64,000 nt of DNA from Halomarina ordinaria (GTDB lineage Archaea; Halobacteriota; Halobacteria; Halobacteriales; Haloarculaceae), in assembly GCF_030553305.1 (NCBI RefSeq), contig NZ_JARRAH010000001.1:1426001-1490000 (forward strand), in the 5' to 3' direction. Shown here one piece after another: positions 8,790 to 17,293 of the stretch. Below the pieces are notes generated by a model. The model was not told the origin of the DNA. It saw only the letters and a program-made list of their open reading frames with translations, and searched no databases. The position numbers and the translations under genes were made by a program. Within the stretch, counting starts at the first letter, position 1; each line of letters begins with the position of its first letter.

Positions 8790-9536
8790 TCAGGCGTCGA
8801 CGCGGCGCTTCACCTCGTCCGCGTAGGCGTCCGCCAGCCGCGTCGGTTCGGGGAGTTTGTACCCCCCGCGACAGGCGAGGACGACGTCGGCGGCCGTCTC
8901 GGCGCACATGCGGTGGCCGGGCGAGACGTACACCGGGTTGATGCGGTGGGAGGCCTCGAACTGGCGCGTCTGGACGGCGTGACCGATGACCGTCCCGTCG
9001 GGCGCGTCGACCCGGCCGTTCGCCTCGACGGCGACGCGCTCGCCCGCGGCGAGTTCGTCGGTGGGGGCGACGGGTCGCCCGCAGAGCAGGCTCTTCGCGA
9101 CGCCCACCGCGGGGAGGTCGAGCGCGACGCCCATGTGCGTCGCCAGCCCCGCCTGCCGGAAGTGGATGCGGCCGCTCCCGTCGAACAGCGCGAGGTCGGG
9201 CGCGGTCGAGAGCGCCTCGAAGGCGTCGAGGACGGGGCCGCCCTCGCGGAAGGAGAGGAGCCCCGGGATGTAGGGGAAGTCGAGCGGCGAGACGCTGTGG
9301 GCGCGCTCGACCACCTCCTCGCCGCGGAGGACGACGACGACGCTCACGGCGCGGTCGTCGAGGAACGCCTGGTCGACGCCGGCGACGAGCGGGCCCTCCG
9401 GGCGGCCGACCCGGCGGGCGTCGAAGTCGAAATCGTCCTCGAAGCGGGCGCTCGCGGCGATGTCGCGCTGGAGCGCCTCCATCTCCTCGCGGGTGACCGA
9501 GGCGTCGGGACGGAACGCGGGGCGGGCGACCTCCAT
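8790..9536 (-). CDS. nfi: Endonuclease V
   Basis: Repair nuclease that cuts near deaminated bases, especially inosine/hypoxanthine. The 248-residue protein has the three acidic active-site positions in recognisable context: VAGVDQAF (first Asp, about residue 54), YIPGLLSFREG (Glu, near 97) and LALFDGSGRIHFRQAGLATHMG (Asp and flanking His, near 117-135). The C-terminal VSPGHRMC block is also typical. Three bases separate it from the rhomboid gene stop; both are minus strand, with rhomboid first. Confidence 0.92.
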   Translation of the reverse strand: MEVARPAFRPDASVTREEMEALQRDIAASARFEDDFDFDARRVGRPEGPLVAGVDQAFLDDRAVSVVVVLRGEEVVERAHSVSPLDFPYIPGLLSFREGGPVLDAFEALSTAPDLALFDGSGRIHFRQAGLATHMGVALDLPAVGVAKSLLCGRPVAPTDELAAGERVAVEANGRVDAPDGTVIGHAVQTRQFEASHRINPVYVSPGHRMCAETAADVVLACRGGYKLPEPTRLADAYADEVKRRVDA

Positions 9537-9539
9537 CGC

Positions 9540-10442
9540 TCAGAAGGGGCCGCGCCCGCGGCCGGGGCCGCCCATGTTGCCCCCGCCGAGCTGGAACTGG
9601 CCGGTCGCGCGGACGCCCTGTCGGCGGGCGTACTCGCCGTAGGCCAGACCGATGACGAGGCCGATGAGGTGGGCGAAGTGGGCGACGTTACCCATCACGT
9701 TGAACGTCGAGAAGACGCCGAACAGCGAGAGGCCGGCGTAGCCGAAGGTGAGCACCCAGATGGGGATGGGGATGAAGAAGTAGAGGTACACCTTCAGGTC
9801 CGGGTTCAGCACGGTGAGGACGCCGAGGATGGCCATGATGGCGCCGCTCGCGCCGAGGACGGCCGTCGGTTCGCCCATCAGGAGGCCGAGCGTGACCTGC
9901 GCGAGGCCGGCGGCGACGCCGCTGACGAGGAACAGCGCCGTGAACGCTCGCGACCCGACGTAGCGCTCGACGAGCGGGCCGAAGAAGAACAGCACGATGG
10001 CGTTCCCGAAGATGTGGAAGAAGCCCCGCGGGGAGTGCGAGAACACCGCCGTCACCCACGTCCAGACGTACTCGACGTTCTCGGAGGAGAGGACGAACAG
10101 CGTGGTGAACAGTTGTACGCCGCTGAACGCCAGCACCAGTTGCTCGGCGACGAACGTCAGGATGATGACGCCGAGGAAGAGGTACGAGACGTTCCCGCGG
10201 AAGTACGAGAGGGGGCCGCCGGTGCTCGTCACCCGCTCGCGGGCCTTGGCGACCCGGCTCTGCTCCTCGTTCACGCTGTCGTCGAAGCCGCTGTCGAAGA
10301 CGCCGCTCGGGTCGCCCCAGTTCTGGAGGCCGGGGCAGTCGTGGGCTTCGGGGAGCCGATGGTCGCCGCAGAAGGTGCCGCCGCAGTGCCGACAACGGTA
10401 CGGCAGGTTCTCCGGTTTCCCACACACGTCACACGTGGCCAT
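9540..10442 (-). CDS. Rhomboid-family intramembrane protease with AN1-type zinc finger
   Basis: A 300-residue membrane serine protease. The N-terminus (residues 2-36) is an AN1-like zinc finger (CDVC...CRHCGGTFCGDHRLPEAHDC). The rhomboid core starts near residue 85 with about six helices: the HxxxN-like segment FFHIFGNAIV near 141-150, catalytic Ser199 in GASGA, and His258 in HFAHLIG. The C-terminus is a Gly/Arg-rich cytoplasmic tail. Start at ATG 10442, immediately before the zinc finger. A zinc-finger/rhomboid fusion of this kind is known in haloarchaea, where deletion has been linked to altered S-layer glycosylation. Substrates are unknown here. Confidence 0.93.
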   Translation of the reverse strand: MATCDVCGKPENLPYRCRHCGGTFCGDHRLPEAHDCPGLQNWGDPSGVFDSGFDDSVNEEQSRVAKARERVTSTGGPLSYFRGNVSYLFLGVIILTFVAEQLVLAFSGVQLFTTLFVLSSENVEYVWTWVTAVFSHSPRGFFHIFGNAIVLFFFGPLVERYVGSRAFTALFLVSGVAAGLAQVTLGLLMGEPTAVLGASGAIMAILGVLTVLNPDLKVYLYFFIPIPIWVLTFGYAGLSLFGVFSTFNVMGNVAHFAHLIGLVIGLAYGEYARRQGVRATGQFQLGGGNMGGPGRGRGPF

Positions 10443-10503
10443 TAGTCGGGAATACGAATCAGGCGGCAAAGGGGTTTGGGGTCCGCGTCGGCCGAGGACG
10501 CCG

Positions 10504-11472
10504 TCAGAGGGGCGGCTGCGGGTCGTAGTCCGGTCCGACGAGCACGGAGAGCGTCCGGTGACGCACCGACAGCGACAGCGACTCGCGCTCGGAGAGTTCG
10601 CCGTCGAGGCTCACCGCGACCGACCCGTCGAGGAAGGAGACGTCGGCGACCGACGCGTCGAAGCGCGTGACCCCCTCGGTGTCGCGGTCGAGCAGGCGGT
10701 GGACCGCCGCCTCGCGGACCACCTCGAAGGGCGCCAGCGACTCGGCGACCACCACCTCCAGCAGGCCGTCCTCGACGTCGCCCTGCCCGCCCGCGCCGGT
10801 GAAGCGACGGCTGTTGCCGACGAGCAGGCAGAGCGCGTCGCCCGTCCACGTCGCGTCGCCGTCGGGCGTCTCCATCGAGAGCGCGACGGGCTGGGGTTCG
10901 TAGGCGTCGGCGCTCCGGGCGGCGCTGACGAGGAAGGCGAGCGTGCCGAAGCGGCCCTTCAGTTCGGCGTCGGCCGCCCCGCTGACCTCGGCGGGGAACC
11001 CCGCGATGCAGGACATCACGAACGGGGTGCCGTCGGCGACGCCGACGTCGATGCGGCGGCGGCGGCCGGCGTCGACGACCTCGAACCCCGACCCTATCGA
11101 CTCGATGCCGAGGTTCTCCGCGAAGAAGTTGGCCGTCCCCGCCGGGAGGACACCGAGCGTGACGGCGTCCAGCGCGCCGATGGCGTCGAGTTCGCGGACG
11201 ACGGTGTTGACGGTGCCGTCGCCGCCGCAGGGGACGACCACACCGACGCCGTCGGCGACGGCGGCCCGGACTGCCCGGCGGGTGTCGGCCGCCGAGTCCG
11301 TCACGACCACCTCGTAGTCGCGTTCCGCTGCGGCCGCCCTGACTGGTTCGACGTGACCACCACCGCCGCTCGTCGGGTTCACGACGACGCGGACGCGGCT
11401 CCAGTCGAGTGCTGGTGTCGGTGACTCTGCGTCCGTCGGGTTCACGTCCCCGACTACCGGGCGGTCCGTCAA
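10504..11472 (-). CDS. Diacylglycerol/lipid kinase family protein (YegS-like)
   Basis: A 322-residue DAGK-catalytic-domain protein. Diagnostic elements are VVVNPTSGGGG near residue 30, PCGGDGTVNTVVREL near 81-95 (ATP-binding GGDGT), and LGVLPAGTANFFAENLG near 105-121, followed by the beta-sandwich C-terminal domain of the YegS/DgkB fold. It probably phosphorylates an isoprenoid lipid or related alcohol at the membrane; archaeal substrates are not established. The gene starts 45 bases downstream of the MGMT homologue on the same strand. Confidence 0.87.
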   Translation of the reverse strand: MTDRPVVGDVNPTDAESPTPALDWSRVRVVVNPTSGGGGHVEPVRAAAAERDYEVVVTDSAADTRRAVRAAVADGVGVVVPCGGDGTVNTVVRELDAIGALDAVTLGVLPAGTANFFAENLGIESIGSGFEVVDAGRRRRIDVGVADGTPFVMSCIAGFPAEVSGAADAELKGRFGTLAFLVSAARSADAYEPQPVALSMETPDGDATWTGDALCLLVGNSRRFTGAGGQGDVEDGLLEVVVAESLAPFEVVREAAVHRLLDRDTEGVTRFDASVADVSFLDGSVAVSLDGELSERESLSLSVRHRTLSVLVGPDYDPQPPL

Positions 11473-11517
11473 ATCAGTCCCGACTGTCGTCGGGGCGCGA
11501 CGCTCGTCCGAGGGGAT

Positions 11518-11979
11518 TCACAGTCCCTCGAACGACCGGAGGCGCTGTTCGACCGCCGGCGGCGCGGCGCTCGGGCCGTCGCGTACCCGGTGGTCCGGCA
11601 CCAGGATGGGTGTCGGGTTGCCGGCGAGGGCGTCGCGGACGACGGCGTGGTCGTCCTCGTCGTCGGCGTCGAGGCCGGGCGTCGAGCGCGCGAGGCGCTC
11701 GACGCTCACCTGCTCGCCGTAGGGGACGTCGCGCACCGCCTCCAGCACCTCCCTGTGGGCCGTCGGGACGGTCAGCGCGACGGTGACGTCGGCGAAGTCG
11801 TCGTGCGTCCCCTCGAGGTACGCCGCGATGCGGTCGAGGAGCGGGTGGTCCGCGGTGGCGCCGTCCTCGGGCGTTCCGGGGAACGAGACGGAGATGACGC
11901 GGCCGCTCGCGACGCCGAGCTGTACGAAACACTCGAGCGATTCGAACTCCCGCGCGTAGATGCCCGACTCGTCGTCCAT
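11518..11979 (-). CDS. MGMT/alkyltransferase-like protein lacking the acceptor cysteine
   Basis: A 153-residue protein with the methylguanine-DNA methyltransferase fold: the helix-turn-helix region VRDVPYGEQVSVERLAR (near residues 81-98) and the active-site strand ILVPDHRVRDG (near 125-136). In active MGMT this is PCHRV; here the acceptor cysteine is Asp129 (codon GAC at 11593-11595 on the minus strand). It therefore cannot be a classical suicide alkyltransferase. Alkyltransferase-like proteins carry Trp or Ala at this place and only bind damaged DNA, flagging it for nucleotide excision repair; that is the nearest known parallel. Same strand as the lipid kinase downstream. Confidence 0.82.
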   Translation of the reverse strand: MDDESGIYAREFESLECFVQLGVASGRVISVSFPGTPEDGATADHPLLDRIAAYLEGTHDDFADVTVALTVPTAHREVLEAVRDVPYGEQVSVERLARSTPGLDADDEDDHAVVRDALAGNPTPILVPDHRVRDGPSAAPPAVEQRLRSFEGL

Positions 11980-12027
11980 GGTCCTGCGACGGCGGTCGAC
12001 GGTATCAAAGTTCGCCCGACGGGTCGG

Positions 12028-12669
12028 TCAGAGGCGACCGACGTAGCGCTCGAACACCGTCCGGTCGGAGACGAGCGACATGTGGCCCGGGCCCGTCACG
12101 CGGACGTTGTCGACGTTCGAGGTCTCGAACGGGAGCGAGGCGCGCTCCCCGGGGCGGATGAGGCCGTCGTCGTCGCTCCAGACGGCGGTGTAGGAGACGC
12201 CCCGGGGCGGCTTCCGTCCGTTGAGTTCGGTGAGCAGGTCGCTGTCGGGGACCATCGCGCGTCCGCCGGGGGTGAACAGTTGCGTGTACGCGAGCGAGGT
12301 CCCCTGGTGGGGCGTCCCGAGCGTGACGAGGTCGTCGACGTTGCCCGCGCCGCCCTCGTGCTCGACGTACCAGCGCGCGCCGAGGCCGCCCATCGAGTGG
12401 GCGACGACGTCGACGCGACTGTCGAACCGGTCGCGCAGGCGTTCGATTCGTCGACCGATGGTGCGGGCGTACTGCCGGGGCGACCAGAGCGTCGTCCCCG
12501 GGATGGCGCCGAAACTCAGCGTCGAGATTCGCTCGCGGTCGTAGCCGGCCTCGCGGAAGTAGCGCTGGAGGGTCGACCACCACGGCGACCCGCCGGTGTC
12601 GCCGTAGCCGTGAACCAGCAGCACGGGCTCCTCGCCCGGGCTGGGCGTCGACCCGTCGCGTGACGTCAT
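12028..12669 (-). CDS. Lipase/esterase-like alpha/beta hydrolase
   Basis: A 213-residue alpha/beta hydrolase of the triacylglycerol-lipase/PGAP1-like type. It has an oxyanion-hole HGYGD near residues 20-24, nucleophile elbow AHSMGG with Ser92, LGTPHQG typical of lipases near 118, and a terminal GHMSLVSD supplying the catalytic His. No signal peptide is visible, so it appears cytoplasmic. Convergent or regulatory links with neighbours are not evident. Confidence 0.82.
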   Translation of the reverse strand: MTSRDGSTPSPGEEPVLLVHGYGDTGGSPWWSTLQRYFREAGYDRERISTLSFGAIPGTTLWSPRQYARTIGRRIERLRDRFDSRVDVVAHSMGGLGARWYVEHEGGAGNVDDLVTLGTPHQGTSLAYTQLFTPGGRAMVPDSDLLTELNGRKPPRGVSYTAVWSDDDGLIRPGERASLPFETSNVDNVRVTGPGHMSLVSDRTVFERYVGRL

Positions 12670-12719
12670 TGGACGACGTAGGTCACCGGGTGCGAAAAGT
12701 CCGCCGCCCCGTGACGCAA

Positions 12720-12745
12720 GCCTTATACCCAGACTAGTGCATTAG
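12720..12745 (+). promoter_or_regulatory. trpCBA promoter with operator-like palindrome
   Basis: A TATA-like GCCTTATA at 12720-12727 lies about 30 bases before the trpC ATG (12755). Between them, at 12734-12745, CTAGTGCATTAG is a palindrome with one mismatched pair, and TAGTGCA is followed directly by the similar TAGTGTA. The element covers the expected transcription start, the position at which an archaeal repressor would block initiation. Regulator unknown. Confidence 0.5.
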
Positions 12746-12754
12746 TGTACGATA

Positions 12755-13543
12755 ATGGACAACGAACAGCCGCTCGCGCCCGCCGTCGAGTCCATCCTGG
12801 CGGCGGCGCGGGACCGGCCGGTCCCCGAGGGGCGGGTGTCGGTGACGCCGCGCTCGCTCCCCGACGCGCTCGCCGCCGCCGCGGCCGACGGGCGCGCGCC
12901 GGTCATCGCGGAGGTGAAGCCGACGAGTCCGACGACCGACGGCGCGAACGACGACGACCCCGTCGCGCTCGCGCGGGCGATGGTCGAGGGCGGGGCCGCC
13001 GCGCTGTCGGTGCTGACGGAACCGGAGCACTTCGGCGGGTCGGTCGGGACGCTCACCCGCGTCCGCGAGGCGGTCGAGGTGCCCGTCCTGCGCAAGGACT
13101 TCCTGCTCGCGCCCGAGCAGCTAGACGGCGTCGAGGCCGACGTGGTGTTGCTCATCGCGCGCTTCCTCGACGACCTGCCCGGGATGCTCGAGGCCGCCCG
13201 CGAACGCGGGTTCCAGGCGCTCGTCGAGGTCCACACCCGCGCGGAACTGCGCGAGGCGGTCGACGCGGGCGCCGACATCGTCGGCGTGAACAACCGCGAC
13301 CTCGCCCGCCTGGAGGTCGACCTCGACACCTTCGAGAGGGTGGCGGCCGAAGCACCGGACGACGTGACGCTCGTCGCCGAGAGCGGCCTCTCGACGCCCG
13401 ACGACGTCCGCCGGATGCGGGCGGCGGGGGCGGACGGTCTGCTCGTGGGCACCGCCATCATGGCGGGCGGCGTAGAACAGGTGACGGCGAACACGCGACG
13501 GCTGACCGAGGCGGAGACGACGGATACGGAGACCAACGAATGA
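12755..13543 (+). CDS. trpC: Indole-3-glycerol-phosphate synthase
   Basis: Converts carboxyphenylaminodeoxyribulose phosphate to indole-3-glycerol phosphate, step four of tryptophan synthesis. The 262-residue TIM-barrel protein has the expected catalytic segments: [11 protein letters not shown] near residues 50-60, [10 protein letters not shown] near 87, LRKDFL near 109, VNNRDL near 178 and AESGLST near 208. Its stop overlaps the trpB start in ATGA, showing translational coupling. trpCBA as a unit, separate from trpDFEG, is the arrangement known from Haloferax volcanii. Confidence 0.96.
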   Translation: MDNEQPLAPAVESILAAARDRPVPEGRVSVTPRSLPDALAAAAADGRAPVIAEVKPTSPTTDGANDDDPVALARAMVEGGAAALSVLTEPEHFGGSVGTLTRVREAVEVPVLRKDFLLAPEQLDGVEADVVLLIARFLDDLPGMLEAARERGFQALVEVHTRAELREAVDAGADIVGVNNRDLARLEVDLDTFERVAAEAPDDVTLVAESGLSTPDDVRRMRAAGADGLLVGTAIMAGGVEQVTANTRRLTEAETTDTETNE

Positions 13544-14778
13544 GCACTGGAACGTTCGGACGGTACGGCGGGCAGTACGTCCCCGAGGCGCTGATGCCCG
13601 CGCTGGAAGAGCTGGAGGACGCCTACGAGCGGTACGTCCTCGAGAACGAAGACGGCTTCCTCGACGACTTCGAGGAGCGCATCCGCGACTTCGGCGGGCG
13701 GCCGACGCCGCTGCAGCACGCCGAGCAGTTGAGCGCGCGCTACGGGGCCGACGTCTACCTGAAGCGCGAGGACCTCCTCCACGGCGGGGCGCACAAGCTG
13801 AACAACGCGCTGGGGCAGGTGTTGCTGGCGAAGTACATGGGCAAAGAGCGCATCATCGCGGAGACGGGCGCGGGCCAGCACGGCACCGCGACGGCGATGG
13901 CCGCCGCCCACCTCGACATGCCCTGCGAGGTGTACATGGGGCGGCGCGACACCAACCGCCAGCGGCCGAACGTCTTCCGGATGCGCCTCAACGGCGCGAC
14001 GGTCACCCCCGTCGACACGGGCCGGGGGACGCTGAAGGAGGCCATCAGCGAGACGATGCGCGACTGGGCGACGACGGTCGAGACGACCCACTACGTCATC
14101 GGGAGCGTCGTCGGTCCCCACCCGTTCCCGGCGATGGTCCGGGACTTCCAGTCGGTCATCTCGCGGGAGGCCCGCGCACAGATACAGGAACAGGCGGGCC
14201 GACTCCCCGCGAGCGTCGTCGCCTGCGCCGGCGGCGGGTCGAACACGATGGGCGCGTTCGCCGAGTTCGTCGACGACGAGGAAGTGGCGCTGTTCGCCGT
14301 CGAGGCCGGCGGCTCCTCCCTGCAGGTCGACGAGGCGGCGGGCGTCGCGCCGAACTCCGCGTCGCTCTCGACGGGCAGCGAGGGCGTCCTCCACGGCGCG
14401 CGGACGAAGCTCCTCCAGGACGGCGACGGGCAAATCGTCGAGTCCCACAGCGTCTCCTCGGGGCTTGACTACTCCGGCGTCGGCCCGGAACTCGCGTACC
14501 TCGTCGACGAGGGGCGGGTGACGCCCGTGAACGTCGACGACGACGACGCGCTCGCCGGCTTCCACCGCCTCTCGCAGGAGGAGGGCGTCATCCCGGCGCT
14601 GGAGACGGCCCACGCCGTCGCGTGGCTGGAGGACGCGACGCCCGAGCAACTGGGCGACTGCGTCGTCCTCACGGTCTCCGGGCGCGGCGACAAGGACCTC
14701 GAATCGGTCATCGAGGAGACCGCGAAGCGCGACGTGCCGAACGCGCCCGAGATGGACGTCTTCGGAGGGGGGCTATGA
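13540..14778 (+). CDS. trpB: Tryptophan synthase beta chain
   Basis: PLP enzyme that condenses indole with serine to tryptophan. The 412-residue protein begins [11 protein letters not shown] like classical TrpB1, has the PLP lysine Lys86 in HKLNN, the catalytic glutamate context ETGAGQHG near residue 104, the phosphate loop [10 protein letters not shown] near 228-235, and the C-terminal SGRGDKD near 385. It overlaps both trpC upstream and trpA downstream by four bases (ATGA). Confidence 0.97.
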   Translation: MSTGTFGRYGGQYVPEALMPALEELEDAYERYVLENEDGFLDDFEERIRDFGGRPTPLQHAEQLSARYGADVYLKREDLLHGGAHKLNNALGQVLLAKYMGKERIIAETGAGQHGTATAMAAAHLDMPCEVYMGRRDTNRQRPNVFRMRLNGATVTPVDTGRGTLKEAISETMRDWATTVETTHYVIGSVVGPHPFPAMVRDFQSVISREARAQIQEQAGRLPASVVACAGGGSNTMGAFAEFVDDEEVALFAVEAGGSSLQVDEAAGVAPNSASLSTGSEGVLHGARTKLLQDGDGQIVESHSVSSGLDYSGVGPELAYLVDEGRVTPVNVDDDDALAGFHRLSQEEGVIPALETAHAVAWLEDATPEQLGDCVVLTVSGRGDKDLESVIEETAKRDVPNAPEMDVFGGGL

Positions 14779-15617
14779 GCCGCATCCCCGAGGCGTTCGC
14801 CGACGGCCCCGCGTTCGTCCCCTACCTCGCGGCGGGCGACCCGTCCTACGAGGCGAGCGTCGAGTACGTCGAGGCGCTCGAACGCGGCGGTGCCGACCTC
14901 GTCGAACTCGGCCTCCCCTTCTCGGAACCCATCGCTGAGGGGCCGACCATCCAGGAGGCCGTCGTCCGCGCGCTCGAAGGTGGCATGACGCCGACGCGCT
15001 TCTTCGAGTTCGTCGAGGACCTCGACGTGTCCGTCCCGCTCGTCTGCATGACGTACTACAACCTCATCTACCAGTTCGGTCGGCGTGAGACTGGCGAACC
15101 GGGCCCGGAGCCGTTCGTCCGCCGGGCCGCCGAGGTGGGCATCGACGGGTTCGTCGTGCCGGACCTCCCCGCCGAGGAGGCGGGCCCCCTCCGGGCGGCG
15201 TGCGACGAACACGACTGCGACCTCGTGTTCATCGTCGCGCCGACGACCCGCGGCGAGCGCCTGGAGCGCATCATGGAACAGGTGTCGGGCTACGTCTACG
15301 TGCAGGCGCGTCTGGGCGTCACCGGCGCGCGTGCCGACGTCTCCGACCAGACCGCGGAGAGCCTCTCGCGGCTCTCGCGGTGGGACGTCCCGAAGGCCGT
15401 CGGGTTCGGCATCTCCTCGGGCGAGAACGCCCGCGACGTGGTCGCCGCCGGCGCCGACGGCGTCATCGTCGGGAGCGCGCTGGTCGACATCGTCGCCGAG
15501 GGCGTCGAGGAGGACGCCGACGCGACGACGGTCGCGGAGCGCCTGGAGGCGACGGCCCGCGAACTGAAGGAGGGTGCGCTGGCGGGCGAAAACGTGACGG
15601 GACCGGAACGGACTTGA
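14775..15617 (+). CDS. trpA: Tryptophan synthase alpha chain
   Basis: Cleaves indole-3-glycerol phosphate to indole and glyceraldehyde 3-phosphate, passing indole to TrpB. The 280-residue barrel has the catalytic Glu (Glu44, equivalent to Glu49 of enterobacterial TrpA) in [10 protein letters not shown], and the loop-6 threonine in GVTGA. The catalytic/indole-contacting aspartate of enterobacterial TrpA (Asp60) is Glu55 here, and the nearby Asp56 is Glu51 ([10 protein letters not shown] instead of FSDPLADGPT). The rest of the family signature ([15 protein letters not shown]) is intact. Last gene of the trpCBA operon. Confidence 0.95.
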   Translation: MSRIPEAFADGPAFVPYLAAGDPSYEASVEYVEALERGGADLVELGLPFSEPIAEGPTIQEAVVRALEGGMTPTRFFEFVEDLDVSVPLVCMTYYNLIYQFGRRETGEPGPEPFVRRAAEVGIDGFVVPDLPAEEAGPLRAACDEHDCDLVFIVAPTTRGERLERIMEQVSGYVYVQARLGVTGARADVSDQTAESLSRLSRWDVPKAVGFGISSGENARDVVAAGADGVIVGSALVDIVAEGVEEDADATTVAERLEATARELKEGALAGENVTGPERT

Positions 15618-15644
15618 ACCGACCTGACAGAGAGTGACATACCA

Positions 15645-16439
15645 ATGAACGCAGGAACACGAACGCGACTCGACCGCATCGGGACCGACGGGCGCTACCT
15701 CGTCGTCCCGATGGACCACGGCATAACACTGGGGGCCGTCCGCGGCCTCAAGGACATCGAATCCACCATCGACGCGGTGACGCGCGGCGGTGCAGACAGC
15801 GTCCTCACGCAGAAGGGTATCGCCCCCCGGGTCCACCCGAACAAGAACGGGAAGGGCTACATCGTCCACCTCAACGGCTCGACGGTCATCGGCCCCGACT
15901 CCGACGACAAACGCATGACCAGCACCGTCGAGGAGGCGGTCCGCGCGGGCGCCGACGCCGTCTCCGTCCACCTCAACGTCGGGTCGAACCACGAGCCCCG
16001 CCAGATAGAGGACCTCGCGCGCGTCACCGACGCCGCCTCCCGTCTCGGGATACCGGTGCTGGCGATGACCTACGCCCGCGGCCCGGGCATCGACGGCCAC
16101 GACCCGGAGTCGCTCGGCCACGCCGTCCGCCTCGGCGAGGAACTCGGCGCCGACCTCATCAAGACGGCCTACAGCGGCGACGCCGAGAGCTTCGAGCACG
16201 TCGTCGAGTCCACCCGCCTGCCGGTCGTCATCGCGGGCGGTGCCCCCGAGGGCGACCACGCGACGCTCGCCGCCGTCCGCGGCGCGATGGACGCCGGCGG
16301 CGCCGGGGTATCGATGGGACGCTCCATCTTCCAGCACGACGACCCCGAGGCCATCACGCGCGCCGTCGCCGCCGTCGTCCACGACGACGCGAGCGCCGAC
16401 GAGGCGCTCGACCTGGCCGGGCTGTCGGTCGAAGTCTGA
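15645..16439 (+). CDS. 2-amino-3,7-dideoxy-D-threo-hept-6-ulosonate synthase (archaeal AroA')
   Basis: Class I aldolase-type enzyme that starts the archaeal shikimate route by joining 6-deoxy-5-ketofructose phosphate with aspartate semialdehyde. The 264-residue barrel shows [11 protein letters not shown] near residues 20-30 (Asp-His), VHLNGST near 74, VHLNVGSN near 105, the Schiff-base lysine in [10 protein letters not shown] near 171, and IAGGAPEG near 197. The family overlaps fructose-bisphosphate aldolases, but the partner dehydroquinate synthase II gene 0.85 kb downstream supports this call. It begins 27 bases after trpA and may be read through with the trp operon. Confidence 0.88.
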   Translation: MNAGTRTRLDRIGTDGRYLVVPMDHGITLGAVRGLKDIESTIDAVTRGGADSVLTQKGIAPRVHPNKNGKGYIVHLNGSTVIGPDSDDKRMTSTVEEAVRAGADAVSVHLNVGSNHEPRQIEDLARVTDAASRLGIPVLAMTYARGPGIDGHDPESLGHAVRLGEELGADLIKTAYSGDAESFEHVVESTRLPVVIAGGAPEGDHATLAAVRGAMDAGGAGVSMGRSIFQHDDPEAITRAVAAVVHDDASADEALDLAGLSVEV

Positions 16440-16496
16440 ACTGCGAACCGGCGTCTCTCACACTACTGCCGGCGAGCGCGAGCCGTCGCGCTCGCC

Positions 16497-17162
16497 TCAG
16501 AGCACGTCGTGGAGGTCAGCGAGCGTGTCGAGCGTGTAGTCGGGGGTGGGGTCCGGGTCCCGCGTGTAGTCGGCGGTGGCGGGGAACCAGGCGACGGGCA
16601 TCCCGACGCGGCGCGCGCCGGCGACGTCCGCGCGAAGCGAGTTGCCGACGTAGAGGGCGTCCCCGGGGCTGGTGTCGAGCGCCGACAGCGCGCGCTCGAA
16701 GGGGTAGGCGTTCGGTTTGAGGCCGTACTCGGGCGTGGCGAACACGCTGACGTCGAAGGCGTCGGCGATGTCGAGCGCCGCGAGCTTCCGGGACTGGACC
16801 TCGCGCCCGCCGTTGGTGACGAGGCCGACGTCGTAGCCCGCGAGGCCCGAGAGGGCGGCCGCCGCCCCGGCGCGGAAGCGGACGTCCGTGTGGTCGTGGA
16901 CGGCCTCGTAGGCGCGGGCGACGCGGGTGGCGGTCAGGGAGTCGGCCGCCGTCCCCTCGGCGGCCGCGGCGAAGAGGCTGGCGTAGAACTCCCGGTCCGT
17001 CTCCACGGGGTCGAGGGTCGGCAGCGCCGCCCGGAGGTCGGTCGGCGTGCAGTAGGGGTCGACGCCGGCGCGGTCGAAGGCGGCGGTGAGGCGGGCCTGC
17101 GGGGACCGGCGATACTCACAGAGGGTGTCGTCCAGGTCGAACAGGACGGTGCTGACAGTCAC
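16497..17162 (-). CDS. HAD-superfamily hydrolase (phosphatase)
   Basis: A 221-residue haloacid-dehalogenase-fold phosphatase with motif I DLDDT (nucleophile Asp9, acid/base Asp11), motif II VTNGG near residue 116, a lysine in YGLKPNAYPFE near 145, and motif III GNSLRADVAGARR near 172. The helical cap between motifs I and II is of the C1 type found in phosphoglycolate- or pyrimidine-nucleotidase-like members. Substrate unknown. It lies opposite in strand between the two archaeal shikimate-entry genes. A TATA-like GCTTATTC (minus strand, near 17185-17192) fits a leaderless transcript. Confidence 0.85.
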   Translation of the reverse strand: MTVSTVLFDLDDTLCEYRRSPQARLTAAFDRAGVDPYCTPTDLRAALPTLDPVETDREFYASLFAAAAEGTAADSLTATRVARAYEAVHDHTDVRFRAGAAAALSGLAGYDVGLVTNGGREVQSRKLAALDIADAFDVSVFATPEYGLKPNAYPFERALSALDTSPGDALYVGNSLRADVAGARRVGMPVAWFPATADYTRDPDPTPDYTLDTLADLHDVL

Positions 17163-17293
17163 TTGCCCTCTCTAACTAACGGCGCCGAATAAGCTTTCTC
17201 TGCGGTGTGTGGGCTCGGGGCACGGTCGGAGGAGCGTGTCGGTGACCACGACGTTCCACCACGTTCAATAGCGCCCCCATCTACCGCCCGCTC

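Noticed and set aside
6981-10445. A 1154-codon plus-strand open frame opposite glycerate kinase, SDR, endonuclease V and rhomboid
   Set aside because: It is antisense to four well-supported genes and has low-complexity composition with no family motifs.
12742-14649. Long minus-strand open frame opposite trpC and trpB
   Set aside because: Antisense shadow; trpC and trpB on the plus strand have all catalytic motifs.
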